This document shows positions 7,961 through 17,842 of a stretch of DNA of 46,316 nt, one piece after another. Under the pieces are notes generated by a model. That model was not told the origin of the DNA, searched no databases, and saw only the letters and a list, made by a program, of their open reading frames with translations. Positions within the stretch are counted from its first letter, which is position 1; every line of letters begins with the position of its first letter. This DNA comes from Actinomycetota bacterium (GTDB lineage: Bacteria > Actinomycetota > Aquicultoria > Aquicultorales > Aquicultoraceae), in assembly GCA_014859275.1 (NCBI GenBank), contig JACUUO010000005.1:1-46316 (forward strand). The letters run 5' to 3'. Position numbers and translations under genes: made by a program.

Positions 7961-7994
7961 GCTTCCCAGGCAATCTTTCCTATGACCATCCCGA
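7961..7994 (+). repeat. 34-bp direct repeat, copy 1 (copy 2 at 9037-9070)
   Basis: The string beginning GCTTCCCAGGCAATCTTTCC is identical over 34 nt at both places. A second, weaker pair (8131-8163 and 8987-9019, TAGCTTGTGCGGT... versus AAGCTTGTGCGGT...) accompanies it. The copies bracket the DUF433/DUF5615 genes. Confidence 0.7.
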
Positions 7995-8110
7995 CCGGAT
8001 CTTTAAAGATGAAAAAGACTACCAGCGGCTACTTGAGTAGCTATCCTGTCTTGCCAGGGGAGAGGGCATCCATATCTATGGAGTTTGCAAGTGTACACTT
8101 TCTCACCGAT
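7963..8110 (+). pseudogene. Second RAYT-type transposase fragment
   Basis: The frame starting in the 34-bp repeat reads DHPDRIFKDEKDYQRLLE, stops at TAG 8038-8040, and continues in frame as LSCLARGEGIHIYGVCKC. RIF-x-DEKDYQR-x-LE, about 15 residues and then GIHIY-A-x-C is the N-terminal half of RAYT transposases. The MPNHxH catalytic motif that should follow is absent. The other frame here (from 7946) is a shadow. Confidence 0.6.
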
Positions 8111-8253
8111 GTTGTATTGAGTAGTTGGTATCTAGCTTGTGCGGTAATAGTCGTCTGTTTTCATACGAGAAGAGTTTAAAGATCAGCATTCAGAACCAGT
8201 CAACCGCCAGAGTTCCTGCCTCAAATAAATTTCCGCTTGAGGATTTTAATTGA

Positions 8254-8583
<330 letters not shown>

Positions 8584-8589
8584 GTAAAT

Positions 8590-8940
8590 ATGCAGTTCAA
8601 GATAGATGAAAATTTACCGATTGAAATTGCAGAGCTAATTGTTAATGCTGGATATGATGCAAAAACTGTTAATGATCAACAGCTAAAAGGTACAAAAGAC
8701 GCTATTCTTATCGATATGTGCAGCAGCGAAGACCGTGTTCTTGTTACCCTGGATATCGATTTTTCTAATATTAGAGCATATCCACCAGAAGATTTTCCGG
8801 GCATCATTGTTGTAAGGGCTAATCACCAGGCAAAGCAGCATCTTATAAAGATTTTTAAGCGTATCATGCCTCTTATTGGCCGCGAATCACTTAAGCATCA
8901 TTTATGGATTGTAGAGGAAACTAGAGTCCGCATTCGCTGA
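8590..8940 (+). CDS. DUF5615 PIN-like protein (candidate RNase toxin)
   Basis: A 116-residue protein of the Mut7-C/PIN-like group: an acidic DENLP motif at residues 6-10 and a second acidic cluster TLDIDFSNI at about 53-61, both typical metal-binding sites in DUF5615 nucleases. The remaining core (GIIVVRANHQ) fits the family. ATG 8590 comes 6 nt after the DUF433 stop with GTAAAT between, so translation is probably coupled. All expected acidic residues are present, so the toxin looks intact. Confidence 0.8.
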   Translation: MQFKIDENLPIEIAELIVNAGYDAKTVNDQQLKGTKDAILIDMCSSEDRVLVTLDIDFSNIRAYPPEDFPGIIVVRANHQAKQHLIKIFKRIMPLIGRESLKHHLWIVEETRVRIR

Positions 8941-9317
8941 CCAATACAGGCTTACTCTAATATGCTGTGTTAAGTTAGCTGGTGGCAAGCTTGTGCGGTG
9001 ATAGGTACCCGTTTTCAGCACCTGTTTTCCTGCAAGGCTTCCCAGGCAATCTTTCCTATGACCATCCCGAGAAAAATGTTAAAATACATCTGGTTGTTCA
9101 TATTAGAAAGAAGTAAATAAGGGCGTGCAGGGGCCAGAATAGAGAGGCCAGGATTACAGGGTTTACAACGAATGTTTAGAACTAGTTGCACACAATCGCC
9201 CGGTAGTAGTAATTCGACCTCAAGGGATTTGTGAGCTGATAACCGCAATCCCCCTTCTGGATTCTGATCTCCGACTGCTGTATTCTAAATGAGATATCAA
9301 ATTTGGAGTTGAATGAC
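8941..9317. other. Gene-free stretch with repeat copy 2 and a heptad array
   Basis: Holds copy 2 of the 34-bp repeat (9037-9070). From 9255 to 9295 the sequence CTTCTGG ATTCTGA TCTCCGA CTGCTGT ATTCTAA shows a 7-nt period. A short frame (9143-9291) has no start and no recognisable family. Confidence 0.5.
9037..9070 (+). repeat. 34-bp direct repeat, copy 2
   Basis: Identical to 7961-7994. After the repeat the two loci diverge at once, so this copy retains only the joint of the RAYT-derived element. Confidence 0.7.
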
Positions 9318-11849
9318 TTGTTTAGCTTACTTGAGCGAGTTCTCCGTATGGGAGAGGGCAGAAAGCTGAAGATACTCGAAGATAAAGTGGCGATGGTGAA
9401 CGCATGGGAGCCCGAGATGGCTAAGCTCAGCGACACCGAGCTTAAGGCAAAGACCGCGGAGTTTAAGCAGAGGCTGGCAGATGGAGAGACCCTGGATGAT
9501 CTTCTCCCTGAGGCGTTTGCGACCGTTCGTGAGGCCTCCAAGCGAGTTTTATCGATGCGCCATTTCGATGTTCAGATAATGGGCGGCATCGTTCTTCACG
9601 AGGGCAAGATCGCTGAGATGAGGACCGGCGAGGGTAAGACTCTCGTGGCGACGCTTCCCGTCTACCTGAATGCACTTGAAGGCAATGGTGTACATGTTGT
9701 AACCGTAAATGATTACCTCGCCAAACGAGATAGCGAGTGGATGGGCAAGGTCTATGAATTCCTGGGGCTTAGCACTGGCCTCATTCAGGCGGAGATGCCT
9801 TTGGAAATGAGATACGATGCTTACCAGGCGGATGTTACGTACGGCACAAACAATGAATTTGGCTTCGATTACCTGCGCGACAATATGGTAACTCATATTA
9901 GTCAGCGAACCCAGATGGGCCATCATTACGCTATCGTAGACGAGGTCGACAGCATCCTCATCGACGAGGCAAGGACGCCGCTTATCATCTCCGGGCAGCC
10001 TGAGCAATCGGCCGATACCTACTACGCGTTTGCAAGGATCGTGCCCAAGCTGAAGAAGGGGAGCGACTACGAGGTTGATGAGAAGCATAGAACGGTCGCG
10101 GTGACCGAAGAGGGCGTAGCGCGCGTAGAGGAATCTCTTGGTATTGATAACATGTACGATCATGTAAATAGCCAGCTGGTAAATCACCTGCAGCAGGCGC
10201 TAAAGGCCCACGCATTATTCAAAAAGGACGTAGATTACCTCGTTAAGGACGGCGAGGTCATCATCGTTGATGAGTTTACCGGTCGTTTGATGGAGGGCAG
10301 AAGATATAGCGAAGGTCTGCACCAGGCAATTGAAGCTAAAGAAGGGGTAAGGATCCGGGAAGAAAACCAGACGCTTGCCACCATCACCCTTCAGAACTAC
10401 TTCCGCATGTATGAAAAGCTCGCGGGCATGACCGGTACCGCGGCAACCGAAGCCGATGAGTTCATGCACATATATAAGCTTGAGACGGTCGTTATACCAA
10501 CGAATATGCCCATGGTCAGGGATGATATGGCGGATGTCATCTATAAAACCGAGGATATTAAGTTCAAGGCGGTAATAGATGACATCGTCGAGCGTCACCA
10601 TCGTGGTCAGCCAGTTCTCGTTGGAACGGTCTCAATTGAAAGGAGCGAGCGTTTCTCTAAGATGCTAAAAAGGCGGGGAGTACCGCATGAGGTGTTAAAT
10701 GCCAAGCACCACGAGAGAGAGGCTGAGATTATCGCCCAGGCAGGTAAGAGAGGTGCGGTAACTATTGCAACCAATATGGCCGGTCGAGGCGTTGACATAA
10801 TCTTGGGCGGAAGTCCCCCTGATGCTCAAAGGGCGGAAGAGGTAAAATCGGCCGGTGGCCTGCATGTCCTCGGTACCGAGCGCCATGAAGCAAGAAGAAT
10901 TGATAACCAGCTAAGAGGTCGATCGGGTCGCCAGGGCGATCCCGGTTCAAGCCAGTTCTACCTCTCGCTTGAGGATGACCTGATGAGGCTCTTCGGTTCG
11001 GCGAGAATCGGCGGTGTGATGGAGCGTCTCGGTGTGCCGGATGACCAACCTATCGAGCACAATCTAATCTCAAAATCGATAGAAACTGCCCAGAAGCAGG
11101 TTGAAGCGCAGAACTTCAGCATACGAAAGCATGTTCTCCAGTATGACGACGTGATGAACAAGCAGCGCGAAGTTATATATGAGGAACGACGTAGGGTTCT
11201 CGAAGGAGAAGACCTGCGGGATCGCGTGCTTGCTATGATTGATGACGTAATGAGAGGCGCTGTCATGATGTTTACAAGCGAAGCTACCTACCCTGAGCAG
11301 TGGGATTGGGATGGCCTATTCTCCTATGTTAATCAGCTCTTTCCACTGGGATGGGGTAAAGAATCTATCGATATCACCAAAATAACGCAGGAAGAGCTTG
11401 AGCAAAGGCTCATTGAAGCGGCGACGAATAAATATATAGAGCGTGAAGAAGAACTCAGCCCGGAGGTTGTGAGGGATATTGAGCGCCTGGTTATGCTCGA
11501 GGTAATAGACAATAAATGGCGGGAGCATCTCTATGAGATGGATTACCTGAAAGAGGGTATAGGCCTCAGGGCAATTGGACAGCGGGATCCACTTGTAGAG
11601 TATAAATCCGAGGCCTATGATATGTTTCAGGCGATGACTGAAAATATCAAAGAAGATGTTTTAAAGTATATGTTCCACGTTCAGGTAGTCCGCGAGGAAT
11701 TAGCCAGGCCGAGACAGAGGGTTATGGTTGCGGATGCGGGCTCAAGTGTGGAGCCGCCTAAGCCCAGGGTAAATAGCAATAAGGTTGGGCGAAATGATCC
11801 TTGCCCATGCGGGAGTGGTAAAAAGTATAAGAAATGCTGCGGGATGTGA
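9318..11849 (+). CDS. secA: Preprotein translocase ATPase SecA
   Basis: SecA is the motor that pushes unfolded preproteins through SecYEG. The 843-residue product has MRTGEGKT (Walker A, about residue 101), the [11 protein letters not shown] box, the [10 protein letters not shown] helicase motif VI region, and a C-terminal zinc tail [13 protein letters not shown] used for SecB or ribosome contacts. TTG 9318 is chosen because [17 protein letters not shown] then aligns with normal SecA N-termini and GGAG at 9305-9308 is 9 nt upstream; TTG 9303 or 9309 would add a few residues. Length is within the usual 830-960. prfB follows after a probable terminator. Confidence 0.96.
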   Translation: MFSLLERVLRMGEGRKLKILEDKVAMVNAWEPEMAKLSDTELKAKTAEFKQRLADGETLDDLLPEAFATVREASKRVLSMRHFDVQIMGGIVLHEGKIAEMRTGEGKTLVATLPVYLNALEGNGVHVVTVNDYLAKRDSEWMGKVYEFLGLSTGLIQAEMPLEMRYDAYQADVTYGTNNEFGFDYLRDNMVTHISQRTQMGHHYAIVDEVDSILIDEARTPLIISGQPEQSADTYYAFARIVPKLKKGSDYEVDEKHRTVAVTEEGVARVEESLGIDNMYDHVNSQLVNHLQQALKAHALFKKDVDYLVKDGEVIIVDEFTGRLMEGRRYSEGLHQAIEAKEGVRIREENQTLATITLQNYFRMYEKLAGMTGTAATEADEFMHIYKLETVVIPTNMPMVRDDMADVIYKTEDIKFKAVIDDIVERHHRGQPVLVGTVSIERSERFSKMLKRRGVPHEVLNAKHHEREAEIIAQAGKRGAVTIATNMAGRGVDIILGGSPPDAQRAEEVKSAGGLHVLGTERHEARRIDNQLRGRSGRQGDPGSSQFYLSLEDDLMRLFGSARIGGVMERLGVPDDQPIEHNLISKSIETAQKQVEAQNFSIRKHVLQYDDVMNKQREVIYEERRRVLEGEDLRDRVLAMIDDVMRGAVMMFTSEATYPEQWDWDGLFSYVNQLFPLGWGKESIDITKITQEELEQRLIEAATNKYIEREEELSPEVVRDIERLVMLEVIDNKWREHLYEMDYLKEGIGLRAIGQRDPLVEYKSEAYDMFQAMTENIKEDVLKYMFHVQVVREELARPRQRVMVADAGSSVEPPKPRVNSNKVGRNDPCPCGSGKKYKKCCGM

Positions 11850-11881
11850 GACAGTTACGCGTAAGCTAGGTTCGGAAATGC

Positions 11882-11942
11882 GGTCCGGGATGGGGAGCAA
11901 CCAGGCCAGGATCTGCATTGTTCCGGACCCATTTTTGTTTTG
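11882..11942 (+). terminator. Probable terminator between secA and prfB
   Basis: GGTCCGG (11882-11888) pairs with CCGGACC (11923-11929), followed by CATTTTTGTTTT. The loop is long (34 nt) and may fold further. Confidence 0.45.
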
Positions 11943-11959
11943 AGAATAGGGGAGCGACA

Positions 11960-13073
11960 TTGATTACTGATTACGGTGAAGAAATCAGCGTTTTAAGAGA
12001 GAGAATTGAGCGGATAAGGGATTATCTTTGACATAGGTGGCAAAAGGGGTGAGTTGGCCAAGCTCGAAAAAGAAGCCAGCAAACCCGGATTTTGGGATGA
12101 TCAGGAGACCGCTCAAAATATAATGGCAAAGATCAGCGATATAAAAGATGATATAAAGGCGTTGGAGCGCGCCGAGGGTGAGTCCGAGGACCTTGAGATC
12201 ATGAATGGGCTTGCGGTCTCGGAGAATGATGAATCCCTCAGCCTTGAGGTCGGCAAGTCCCTGGGGCGTTTAAAAAGATATATTGATGAATTGGAGCTAA
12301 GAAGCTGGTTTTCTGATCCCCTGGATAGCCATAACGCGATAGTGACCATTCACCCAGGGGCAGGTGGTACGGAATCACAGGACTGGGCAGAGATGCTGAT
12401 GCGGATGGTAATCCAATGGGCTAGGGATAAAGATTTTCAGATCAGCATTAATGAGCTTGTACCCGGCGAGGAAGCGGGCGTAAAGACGGCTACGTTCACA
12501 GTCCAAGGTAAATATGCCTACGGTTTCCTGCAGGCGGAAAGGGGAGTCCACCGCTTAGTAAGAATCTCTCCATTTGATTACGGTAGCAGGAGGCATACTT
12601 CGTTTGCATCGGTTGATGTCATCCCGGAGGTTGAGAGGGATGTCGAGATAATCATCGATCCAGCAGACCTGCGTATTGAGACCTTCAGAGCGACAGGTGC
12701 CGGGGGGCAGCACGTAAATGTGACTGACTCAGCCGTACGAATCACCCATATTCCAACTGGGGTGGTGGCCCAATGCCAGAATGAACGGTCGCAATCGAAA
12801 AATAGGGATACGGCTATGGTAATCCTTAGGGCAAGGTTGTTCGAGCGTATCCAGGAAGAGAAGGCCAGAGAAGAAGCAGAGCGGCACAAGCAGAAGAAGG
12901 AGATTGCCTGGGGAAGCCAGATTAGATCTTACGTTATACACCCCTATCAACTCGTAAAGGATCACCGCACGGGTTTAGAGAAGGGCAACGTCCAGGCAGT
13001 TCTTGATGGGGAGATAGATGATTTTATCGTAGAGTATCATAGGAAGAGAATTTTAGAGGCGGCGGATGGATAA
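11960..13073 (+). CDS. prfB: Peptide chain release factor 2, with programmed +1 frameshift
   Basis: RF2 ends translation at UGA and UAA. TTG 11960 (after AGGGGAG) starts MITDYGEEISVLRERIERIR, then DYL, and reaches TGA at 12029-12031; the main frame resumes with GAC at 12030. The full product is about 370 residues, the normal size. It carries the anticodon-like SPF tripeptide (RISPFD, about residue 203) specific to RF2 and the GGQ catalytic motif (GAGGQHVNVTDSA, about residue 248). Starting at TTG 12054 would lose the first helix. The PHP gene starts at the base after its stop, so they are coupled. Confidence 0.95.
12017..12032 (+). promoter_or_regulatory. RF2 autoregulatory frameshift site
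   Basis: AGGGATTATCTTTGAC matches the RF2 slippery site (CTT TGA C, with tRNA-Leu slipping to TTT and UGA read poorly when RF2 is low). The stimulatory Shine-Dalgarno-like AAGGGA lies just upstream at 12016-12021. Confidence 0.92.
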
Positions 13074-13802
13074 ATGAAAATAGAAGCAGACTTACATGTT
13101 CATACTGTTGCGAGTGGCCATGCCTATAGCACCGTTGAGGAAATTACCAAGGAGGCCGCAAAAAAAGGCCTCAAAATGGTTGCCATAACAGACCATGGTC
13201 CTGGTCTACCTGGCGGTGCGCACCTGTATCACTTCTGGAATCTTAGGATCATGCCACAAGAGTTGAATAGCGTGCGCATTTTAAAGGGCGTGGAGGCAAA
13301 CATCGTGAGTTCTGACGGTGAGCTTGATCTTACAGATGAGTACCTTGAGCCGCTGGAACTGGTCCATGCGGGTTTTCATCCGAGCTGCGGCTATGAGAGC
13401 GGTTCAGCAGCGCTGAACACGAAAGTTTTAATCAAAGTTATGGACAACCCACTCGTCGATTTTATAGTGCATCCCGGAAACTGGAAATTTCCGATTGATC
13501 CGGAGACTCTGGTTGATGCGGCCCTTGAGAAGGGTATGGCGTTGGAAATAAACAATAGCTCATTTTTGCCAACCAGCAGCCGTAATTCTGCACGTTCTTT
13601 CGATCTTCCGATTGCAAACCTTGCCTATAAGAAAAGACTGCAAGTAATAATAAGCAGCGATGCTCACATATATACCCATGTCGGCGTAGTTGATAAGGCG
13701 GTCGAACTTGCCGTGAGCGCAGGTTTAGATGAAGAGCAGATCATAAATACATCGGTTCGAAAGGTGCTGGATTACTTAACTACAAGAAGAGCCCAGCGTT
13801 AG
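13074..13802 (+). CDS. PHP-domain phosphatase (YcdX-like)
   Basis: A 242-residue polymerase-and-histidinol-phosphatase fold enzyme, predicted to hydrolyse a phosphoester with a trinuclear metal centre. Metal ligands visible: DLHVHT (residues 5-10), ITDHGPG (about 39-45), E at KGVEAN, H at LVHAGFHPS, H at FIVHPGN and SSDAH near residue 195. Length and motif order match the YcdX family. ATG 13074 follows the prfB TAA with no gap, so expression is coupled. Substrate unknown. Confidence 0.85.
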   Translation: MKIEADLHVHTVASGHAYSTVEEITKEAAKKGLKMVAITDHGPGLPGGAHLYHFWNLRIMPQELNSVRILKGVEANIVSSDGELDLTDEYLEPLELVHAGFHPSCGYESGSAALNTKVLIKVMDNPLVDFIVHPGNWKFPIDPETLVDAALEKGMALEINNSSFLPTSSRNSARSFDLPIANLAYKKRLQVIISSDAHIYTHVGVVDKAVELAVSAGLDEEQIINTSVRKVLDYLTTRRAQR

Positions 13803-14007
13803 GAGCTTTACATGAAGCGCTGGATATCGACTTAGTCTAATTGCGTGTCCACGAGAAATAAACCGAGAAATGTGCTAATTTCTAATAACAGGGGAGTAAT
13901 TTCCAAGTTAATTCATGGCTCTGGTCGTGCGTCGTGGTGACCCTACCAGGGTCGAGCTTATTCTGCGGCAGAAGATGAAGGTTACTTTTACAGGGGTGAT
14001 ATAGGTG

Positions 14008-14946
14008 ATGGATAAGGAGAACCCTCTCACGCCCAATCGGGCTACTAATAACCGGTCGGTGGGCCCGGCGACTGGGATAGCCCGCATCTTGAAGCCTTCC
14101 CTCAATCGGATACTTCGTGAATATATCGGGATAACTATCGGTGTCCTCATCACTGCATTGGCGCTGGACATGTTTCTTATACCGAACAGACTTGCGGCTG
14201 GCGGAGTTAGCGGGCTCTCAACCGTATTACATTATAAGCTTGGGTTTCCAGTCGGTGCGACCATGGCTGTTTTAAACCTGTTGCTTTTTGCTATAGGAAC
14301 AAAGGTTCATGGTTGGAAATACGGGATGAAGACGGTTTATGGAGCATTCGGCCTTGCGCTCGCTGTTGACCTGATGGTGCCTTTGACAAAGTATTTTATG
14401 ATAACCAACGATGCGATTCTGGGTACGCTTTATGGCGGGATTTTATCCGGCATTGGGATGGGAATCGTCTTTCGAAACGGGGGTAATACCGGAGGAACCG
14501 ATATCGTCGCCCAGATCTTCCAGAAGTATAGTAATTTAGGTTTAGGTCAGCTCTTCTTACTTGTTGATGGTTTTGTTATGCTAGTGGCAGCTGGTGCCTT
14601 CGGTCTCAGGTTGGCGCTCTACGGCATGATAGCGGTTATCGTAATGGGCCGTGTAATAGATTATGTGCAGGAAGGTTTGAGCATCGAGAAGGCGGCCTTC
14701 ATCATGTCCGAGCATACCGAAGAGATCACATCCGCAATATTATTTGAATTAAGGCGCGGAGCGACGGCCATCGCGAGCAGAGGTTGCTATTCCGGTAAGC
14801 AGCGTGATACGATATTCTGCGTTGTCGAGAGACGGCAGGTCGAGCACTTAAAGAGGATTGTACATTCTATTGATCCTAAAGCATTTGTAATCGTCTCGGA
14901 TGTTCGTGAAGTTGTCGGCGAAGGATTCAAGCAATTCGCTGCATGA
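14008..14946 (+). CDS. YitT/DUF161-family membrane protein
   Basis: About 312 residues: a 40-residue polar N-terminus, five or six hydrophobic segments (about 40-200) with the family pattern FLIPNRLAAGGVSGLSTVL and NGGNTGGTDIVAQ, then a soluble C-terminal DUF2179 domain (IASRGCYSGKQRDTIFCVV and DPKAFVIVSDVREVVGEGF). The family is widespread in Gram-positive bacteria and its transport role is not settled. AGGGG at 13992-13996 serves either ATG 14008 or the adjacent GTG 14005. Confidence 0.85.
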   Translation: MDKENPLTPNRATNNRSVGPATGIARILKPSLNRILREYIGITIGVLITALALDMFLIPNRLAAGGVSGLSTVLHYKLGFPVGATMAVLNLLLFAIGTKVHGWKYGMKTVYGAFGLALAVDLMVPLTKYFMITNDAILGTLYGGILSGIGMGIVFRNGGNTGGTDIVAQIFQKYSNLGLGQLFLLVDGFVMLVAAGAFGLRLALYGMIAVIVMGRVIDYVQEGLSIEKAAFIMSEHTEEITSAILFELRRGATAIASRGCYSGKQRDTIFCVVERRQVEHLKRIVHSIDPKAFVIVSDVREVVGEGFKQFAA

Positions 14947-15028
14947 TGTAAACATTAAAAGCACCGCGTTTTAATGCGATATGGATCTGATAGCGATTGA
15001 CAGCTGTTGGCTCCTGGAAGGAGTAAAC

Positions 15029-15883
15029 TTGGCTACCCCTACGGTGGATAAGCAAGCCACGATTGCTTATCTTGAGGCGAAGGCTAGAAGCATAAGGTGG
15101 GATGTTATTAAGATGATCGGGACAGCTGGCTCTGGCCATCCGGGCGGCTCCCTTTCTGCGGCCGATATAGTCGCTACACTCTATTTTCATGAACTCGATC
15201 ATCGACCGGACGATCCAGGCTGGCCTGATCGCGACCGCTTTGTCTTAAGCAAGGGGCATGCAGCGCCAGTGCTCTATGCCGCGCTTGCTGAGAGCGGTTA
15301 TTTCCCGCGGGAGGATTTATGGACCCTTAGGAAGATCGATAGCCACCTGCAGGGACATCCCGATATGAGAAAAACACCTGGCGTTGAGATCTCAACCGGA
15401 TCTTTAGGGATGGGTTTTTCGGCTGCGGTTGGAATGGCGCTCGGACTAAGGATCGATAAGCGGCAATCAAGGGTATACACTCTTATTGGAGACGGTGAGT
15501 CCCAGGAAGGTATAATCTGGGAAGCAAGTATGTTTGCTGCCCAGCAGAAATTAGATAACATAGTAGGAGTACTCGATTATAATAATATGCAGATAGACGG
15601 GTTGGTAAGTGAAATAGTCGACATCTATCCAGCTACATCAAAGTGGTCTGCGTTTGGCTGGCATGTGATTGAGATCGATGGCCACAAGATCGGCGAGATT
15701 TTAGATGCTTTTAGGGCAGCTAGGGTGGTTAAGGGAAGGCCTACAATGATCATTGCCAATACCATAAAGGGCAAGTGTGTCTCATTTATGGAAAAGGCAG
15801 TCGATTTTCATGGTAAAGCTCCGACTAGCGAAGAAGTTGATAGGGCCTTGGTGGAGATAGAGGCCTTAGGCCCGTTGGGGTAG
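15029..15883 (+). CDS. Transketolase, N-terminal (TPP-binding) subunit
   Basis: Transketolase moves two-carbon units between sugars in the pentose phosphate pathway using thiamine diphosphate. This 284-residue subunit has GTAGSGHPGGSLSAADI near the start and the TPP/Mg motif GDGESQEGIIWEA with NN about 27 residues later (LDYNNMQIDG). TTG 15029 is preceded at 5 nt by AAGGAG; starting at 14981 would add 16 unlikely residues with no ribosome binding site. The other half of the enzyme is the next gene, 134 nt downstream. Split transketolases are common in archaea, Thermotogae and many Gram-positives. Confidence 0.93.
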   Translation: MATPTVDKQATIAYLEAKARSIRWDVIKMIGTAGSGHPGGSLSAADIVATLYFHELDHRPDDPGWPDRDRFVLSKGHAAPVLYAALAESGYFPREDLWTLRKIDSHLQGHPDMRKTPGVEISTGSLGMGFSAAVGMALGLRIDKRQSRVYTLIGDGESQEGIIWEASMFAAQQKLDNIVGVLDYNNMQIDGLVSEIVDIYPATSKWSAFGWHVIEIDGHKIGEILDAFRAARVVKGRPTMIIANTIKGKCVSFMEKAVDFHGKAPTSEEVDRALVEIEALGPLG

Positions 15884-15885
15884 GT

Positions 15886-15960
15886 AGTTAGGGTAAGAGT
15901 TTGGGTAATCTACAGTTATCGGTTACCAATTATTATTACCCGTTATCAGGTAAGGTATAA
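15886..15960. repeat. Degenerate 7-bp-period array between transketolase halves
   Basis: From about 15920 the units CAGTTAT CGGTTAC CAATTAT TATTACC CGTTATC AGGTAAG keep a 7-nt phase. Related units (CAGTTAC CAGTTAA) recur near 46246. Confidence 0.5.
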
Positions 15961-16017
15961 GCAAGAGATATAGCCAGCAGGCAGCAAGAAGCTTTGAATT
16001 ACATAGCAAGGAGTAGC

Positions 16018-16953
16018 ATGGCATATAAAAGAGCGACACGGGAAGCATATGGTGACGCCTTATTGGAATTAGGTCGTGAATATCCAGATCTAGTGGTGCT
16101 AGAAGCCGATCTTGCTAAATCGACTACAACCATAAAGTTTAAGGAGGAATTTCCCGATAGGTTTTTTGATTGCGGTGTTGCTGAGCAAAATATGATGGCG
16201 ATGGCAGCTGGTCTTGCAACCACCGGGAAGGTGTGCTATACGGGATCGTTTGCAATGTTTGCCACCGGTCGAGCTTTTGAGCAGATTCGCAACATTGTCT
16301 CGTATCCCAGGCTGAATGTAAAAATCTGCCCCACACATGCAGGCATTACAGTCGGAGCCGATGGTGCCTCACACCAGACCCTCGAGGATATAGCGCTTAT
16401 GAGGGTTATTCCTGGCATGATGGTTATTGTGCCCGCCGATTACTATGAGGCAAAAAAGGCGATTAAGAAAGTAGCGGAGATCGAAGGACCGGTTTTTATA
16501 CGGCTAGGTAAGGCACCGGTTCCGGTGCTATTCGATGATACCTACGAATTCGTACCAGGCAGGGCAGTAAATCTTAGAGAGGGCTCAAATGTAACCATAT
16601 GTGCGACCGGAATCATGGTCGACAGCAGCCTAAAAGCTGCGGATAATCTCGCACAGCAGGGGATCAGTGTCGAAGTTATCAATATTTCCACTATAAAACC
16701 GCTCGATGAAGGGGCGATAATTGGGTCGGCATCCAAAACCGGCAGGGTTATCGTTGCGGAAGAGCACAGTATTATCGGAGGTTTGGGGAGCGCAGTAGCA
16801 GAGCTCCTAAGTGATAAATACCCTGTACCGGTGACAAGAATTGGCATAAATGACCTATTTGGGCGCTCGGGGGGACCGGCTGAGTTGCTCGAGTATTATG
16901 GGTTGACCGACGAAGATATTTCCCAAGCGGCAAAAAGCTTACTCGATAAATAA
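16018..16953 (+). CDS. Transketolase, C-terminal subunit
   Basis: This 311-residue subunit carries the pyrimidine-binding and C-terminal domains: the FDCGVAEQNMMAMAAGLA motif, whose Glu activates TPP, then THAGITVGADGASHQTLED, and a C-terminal Rossmann-like regulatory domain (VIVAEEHSIIGGLGSAVAE). It completes the enzyme made by the preceding gene. ATG 16018 is used because AAGGAG (16006-16011) is 6 nt upstream; TTG 15994 would add eight residues. Both halves are close to the expected 280 and 310 residues. Confidence 0.93.
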   Translation: MAYKRATREAYGDALLELGREYPDLVVLEADLAKSTTTIKFKEEFPDRFFDCGVAEQNMMAMAAGLATTGKVCYTGSFAMFATGRAFEQIRNIVSYPRLNVKICPTHAGITVGADGASHQTLEDIALMRVIPGMMVIVPADYYEAKKAIKKVAEIEGPVFIRLGKAPVPVLFDDTYEFVPGRAVNLREGSNVTICATGIMVDSSLKAADNLAQQGISVEVINISTIKPLDEGAIIGSASKTGRVIVAEEHSIIGGLGSAVAELLSDKYPVPVTRIGINDLFGRSGGPAELLEYYGLTDEDISQAAKSLLDK

Positions 16954-17040
16954 TCCCATCTACTTACAAGGCGAACTACCACAATTTTGATTTATGCCCG
17001 GTCTTCTGGTAGGATACCGATTTTGGGAGTGATTAACGCC

Positions 17041-17730
17041 ATGATCAAGGTAAAGAATGTAACTATGAATTATAAAGGTGCCCACCGTTCGGCATTAAAG
17101 GACATCAGTGTGGACATCGATAGGGGTGAGTTTGTTTTCTTGGTTGGCCCTTCCGGTTGTGGTAAATCTACATTCATACGCCTGCTTCTCAGAGAGCTTA
17201 TTCCAACAAAAGGGGACATATTTATTGCTGGGCACGATTTAATAAATATGCGCCGCTGGCGGGTTCCACAGCTTCGCAGAAATATCGGCTGTGTCTTTCA
17301 GGATTTTAAGCTTCTCCCCAATAAGACGGTGTATGAAAACGTCGCGTTTGCGCTTGAGGTCATAGGTAGCCCGACCAAGGCAATACGTGCACAGGTACCG
17401 GAAGTTCTAAAATTAGTCGGTCTAGAGGATAAGCTACAAGACTACCCGGACGAGTTATCCGGTGGTGAGCAGCAGAGAGTATCAATCGCCAGGGCTTTTG
17501 CTAACCGCCCGTCAATTATTCTTGCGGATGAGCCAACCGGAAACTTGGACCCCACGACTTCAAGCGGTATCATGGCATTGCTGAATAAGATCAACAGGAC
17601 CGGGACGACGGTTCTCGTGGCTACCCATGATCGCGAGATGGTCGATAGCATGAGGAAGCGGGTCATCGCCCTCGAAGAAGGAACTCTTATCAGAGATCAG
17701 CAGCGTGGTGTTTATGGTTATGAAGAGTAA
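17041..17730 (+). CDS. ftsE: Cell division ATP-binding protein FtsE
   Basis: FtsE is the ATPase of the FtsEX complex, which links ATP hydrolysis in the cytoplasm to cell-wall hydrolase activation at the septum. The 229-residue protein has Walker [10 protein letters not shown], signature LSGGEQQR, Walker [12 protein letters not shown] and the H-loop ATHD; the spacing [15 protein letters not shown] is typical of FtsE. ATG 17041 gives [11 protein letters not shown], the usual FtsE start; ATT/TTG codons further up lack support. FtsX follows 112 nt downstream. Confidence 0.95.
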   Translation: MIKVKNVTMNYKGAHRSALKDISVDIDRGEFVFLVGPSGCGKSTFIRLLLRELIPTKGDIFIAGHDLINMRRWRVPQLRRNIGCVFQDFKLLPNKTVYENVAFALEVIGSPTKAIRAQVPEVLKLVGLEDKLQDYPDELSGGEQQRVSIARAFANRPSIILADEPTGNLDPTTSSGIMALLNKINRTGTTVLVATHDREMVDSMRKRVIALEEGTLIRDQQRGVYGYEE

Positions 17731-17842
17731 GAAGCGTTGTTTGCAATCCCCGACCTGGAAATGCTTATTTAGCCGACTTAATCGCTTACCAGGTAGAACT
17801 CTAGGGCGATTTGGGTCGCCAATATAGATAAGGAGCCGAACT

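Noticed and set aside
7946-8179. A 77-codon plus-strand frame
   Set aside because: The adjacent frame carries the recognisable RAYT sequence, so this one is a shadow.
13915-14004. 29-codon frame just before the YitT gene, possible leader peptide
   Set aside because: No recognisable attenuator hairpin or codon bias; could be chance.
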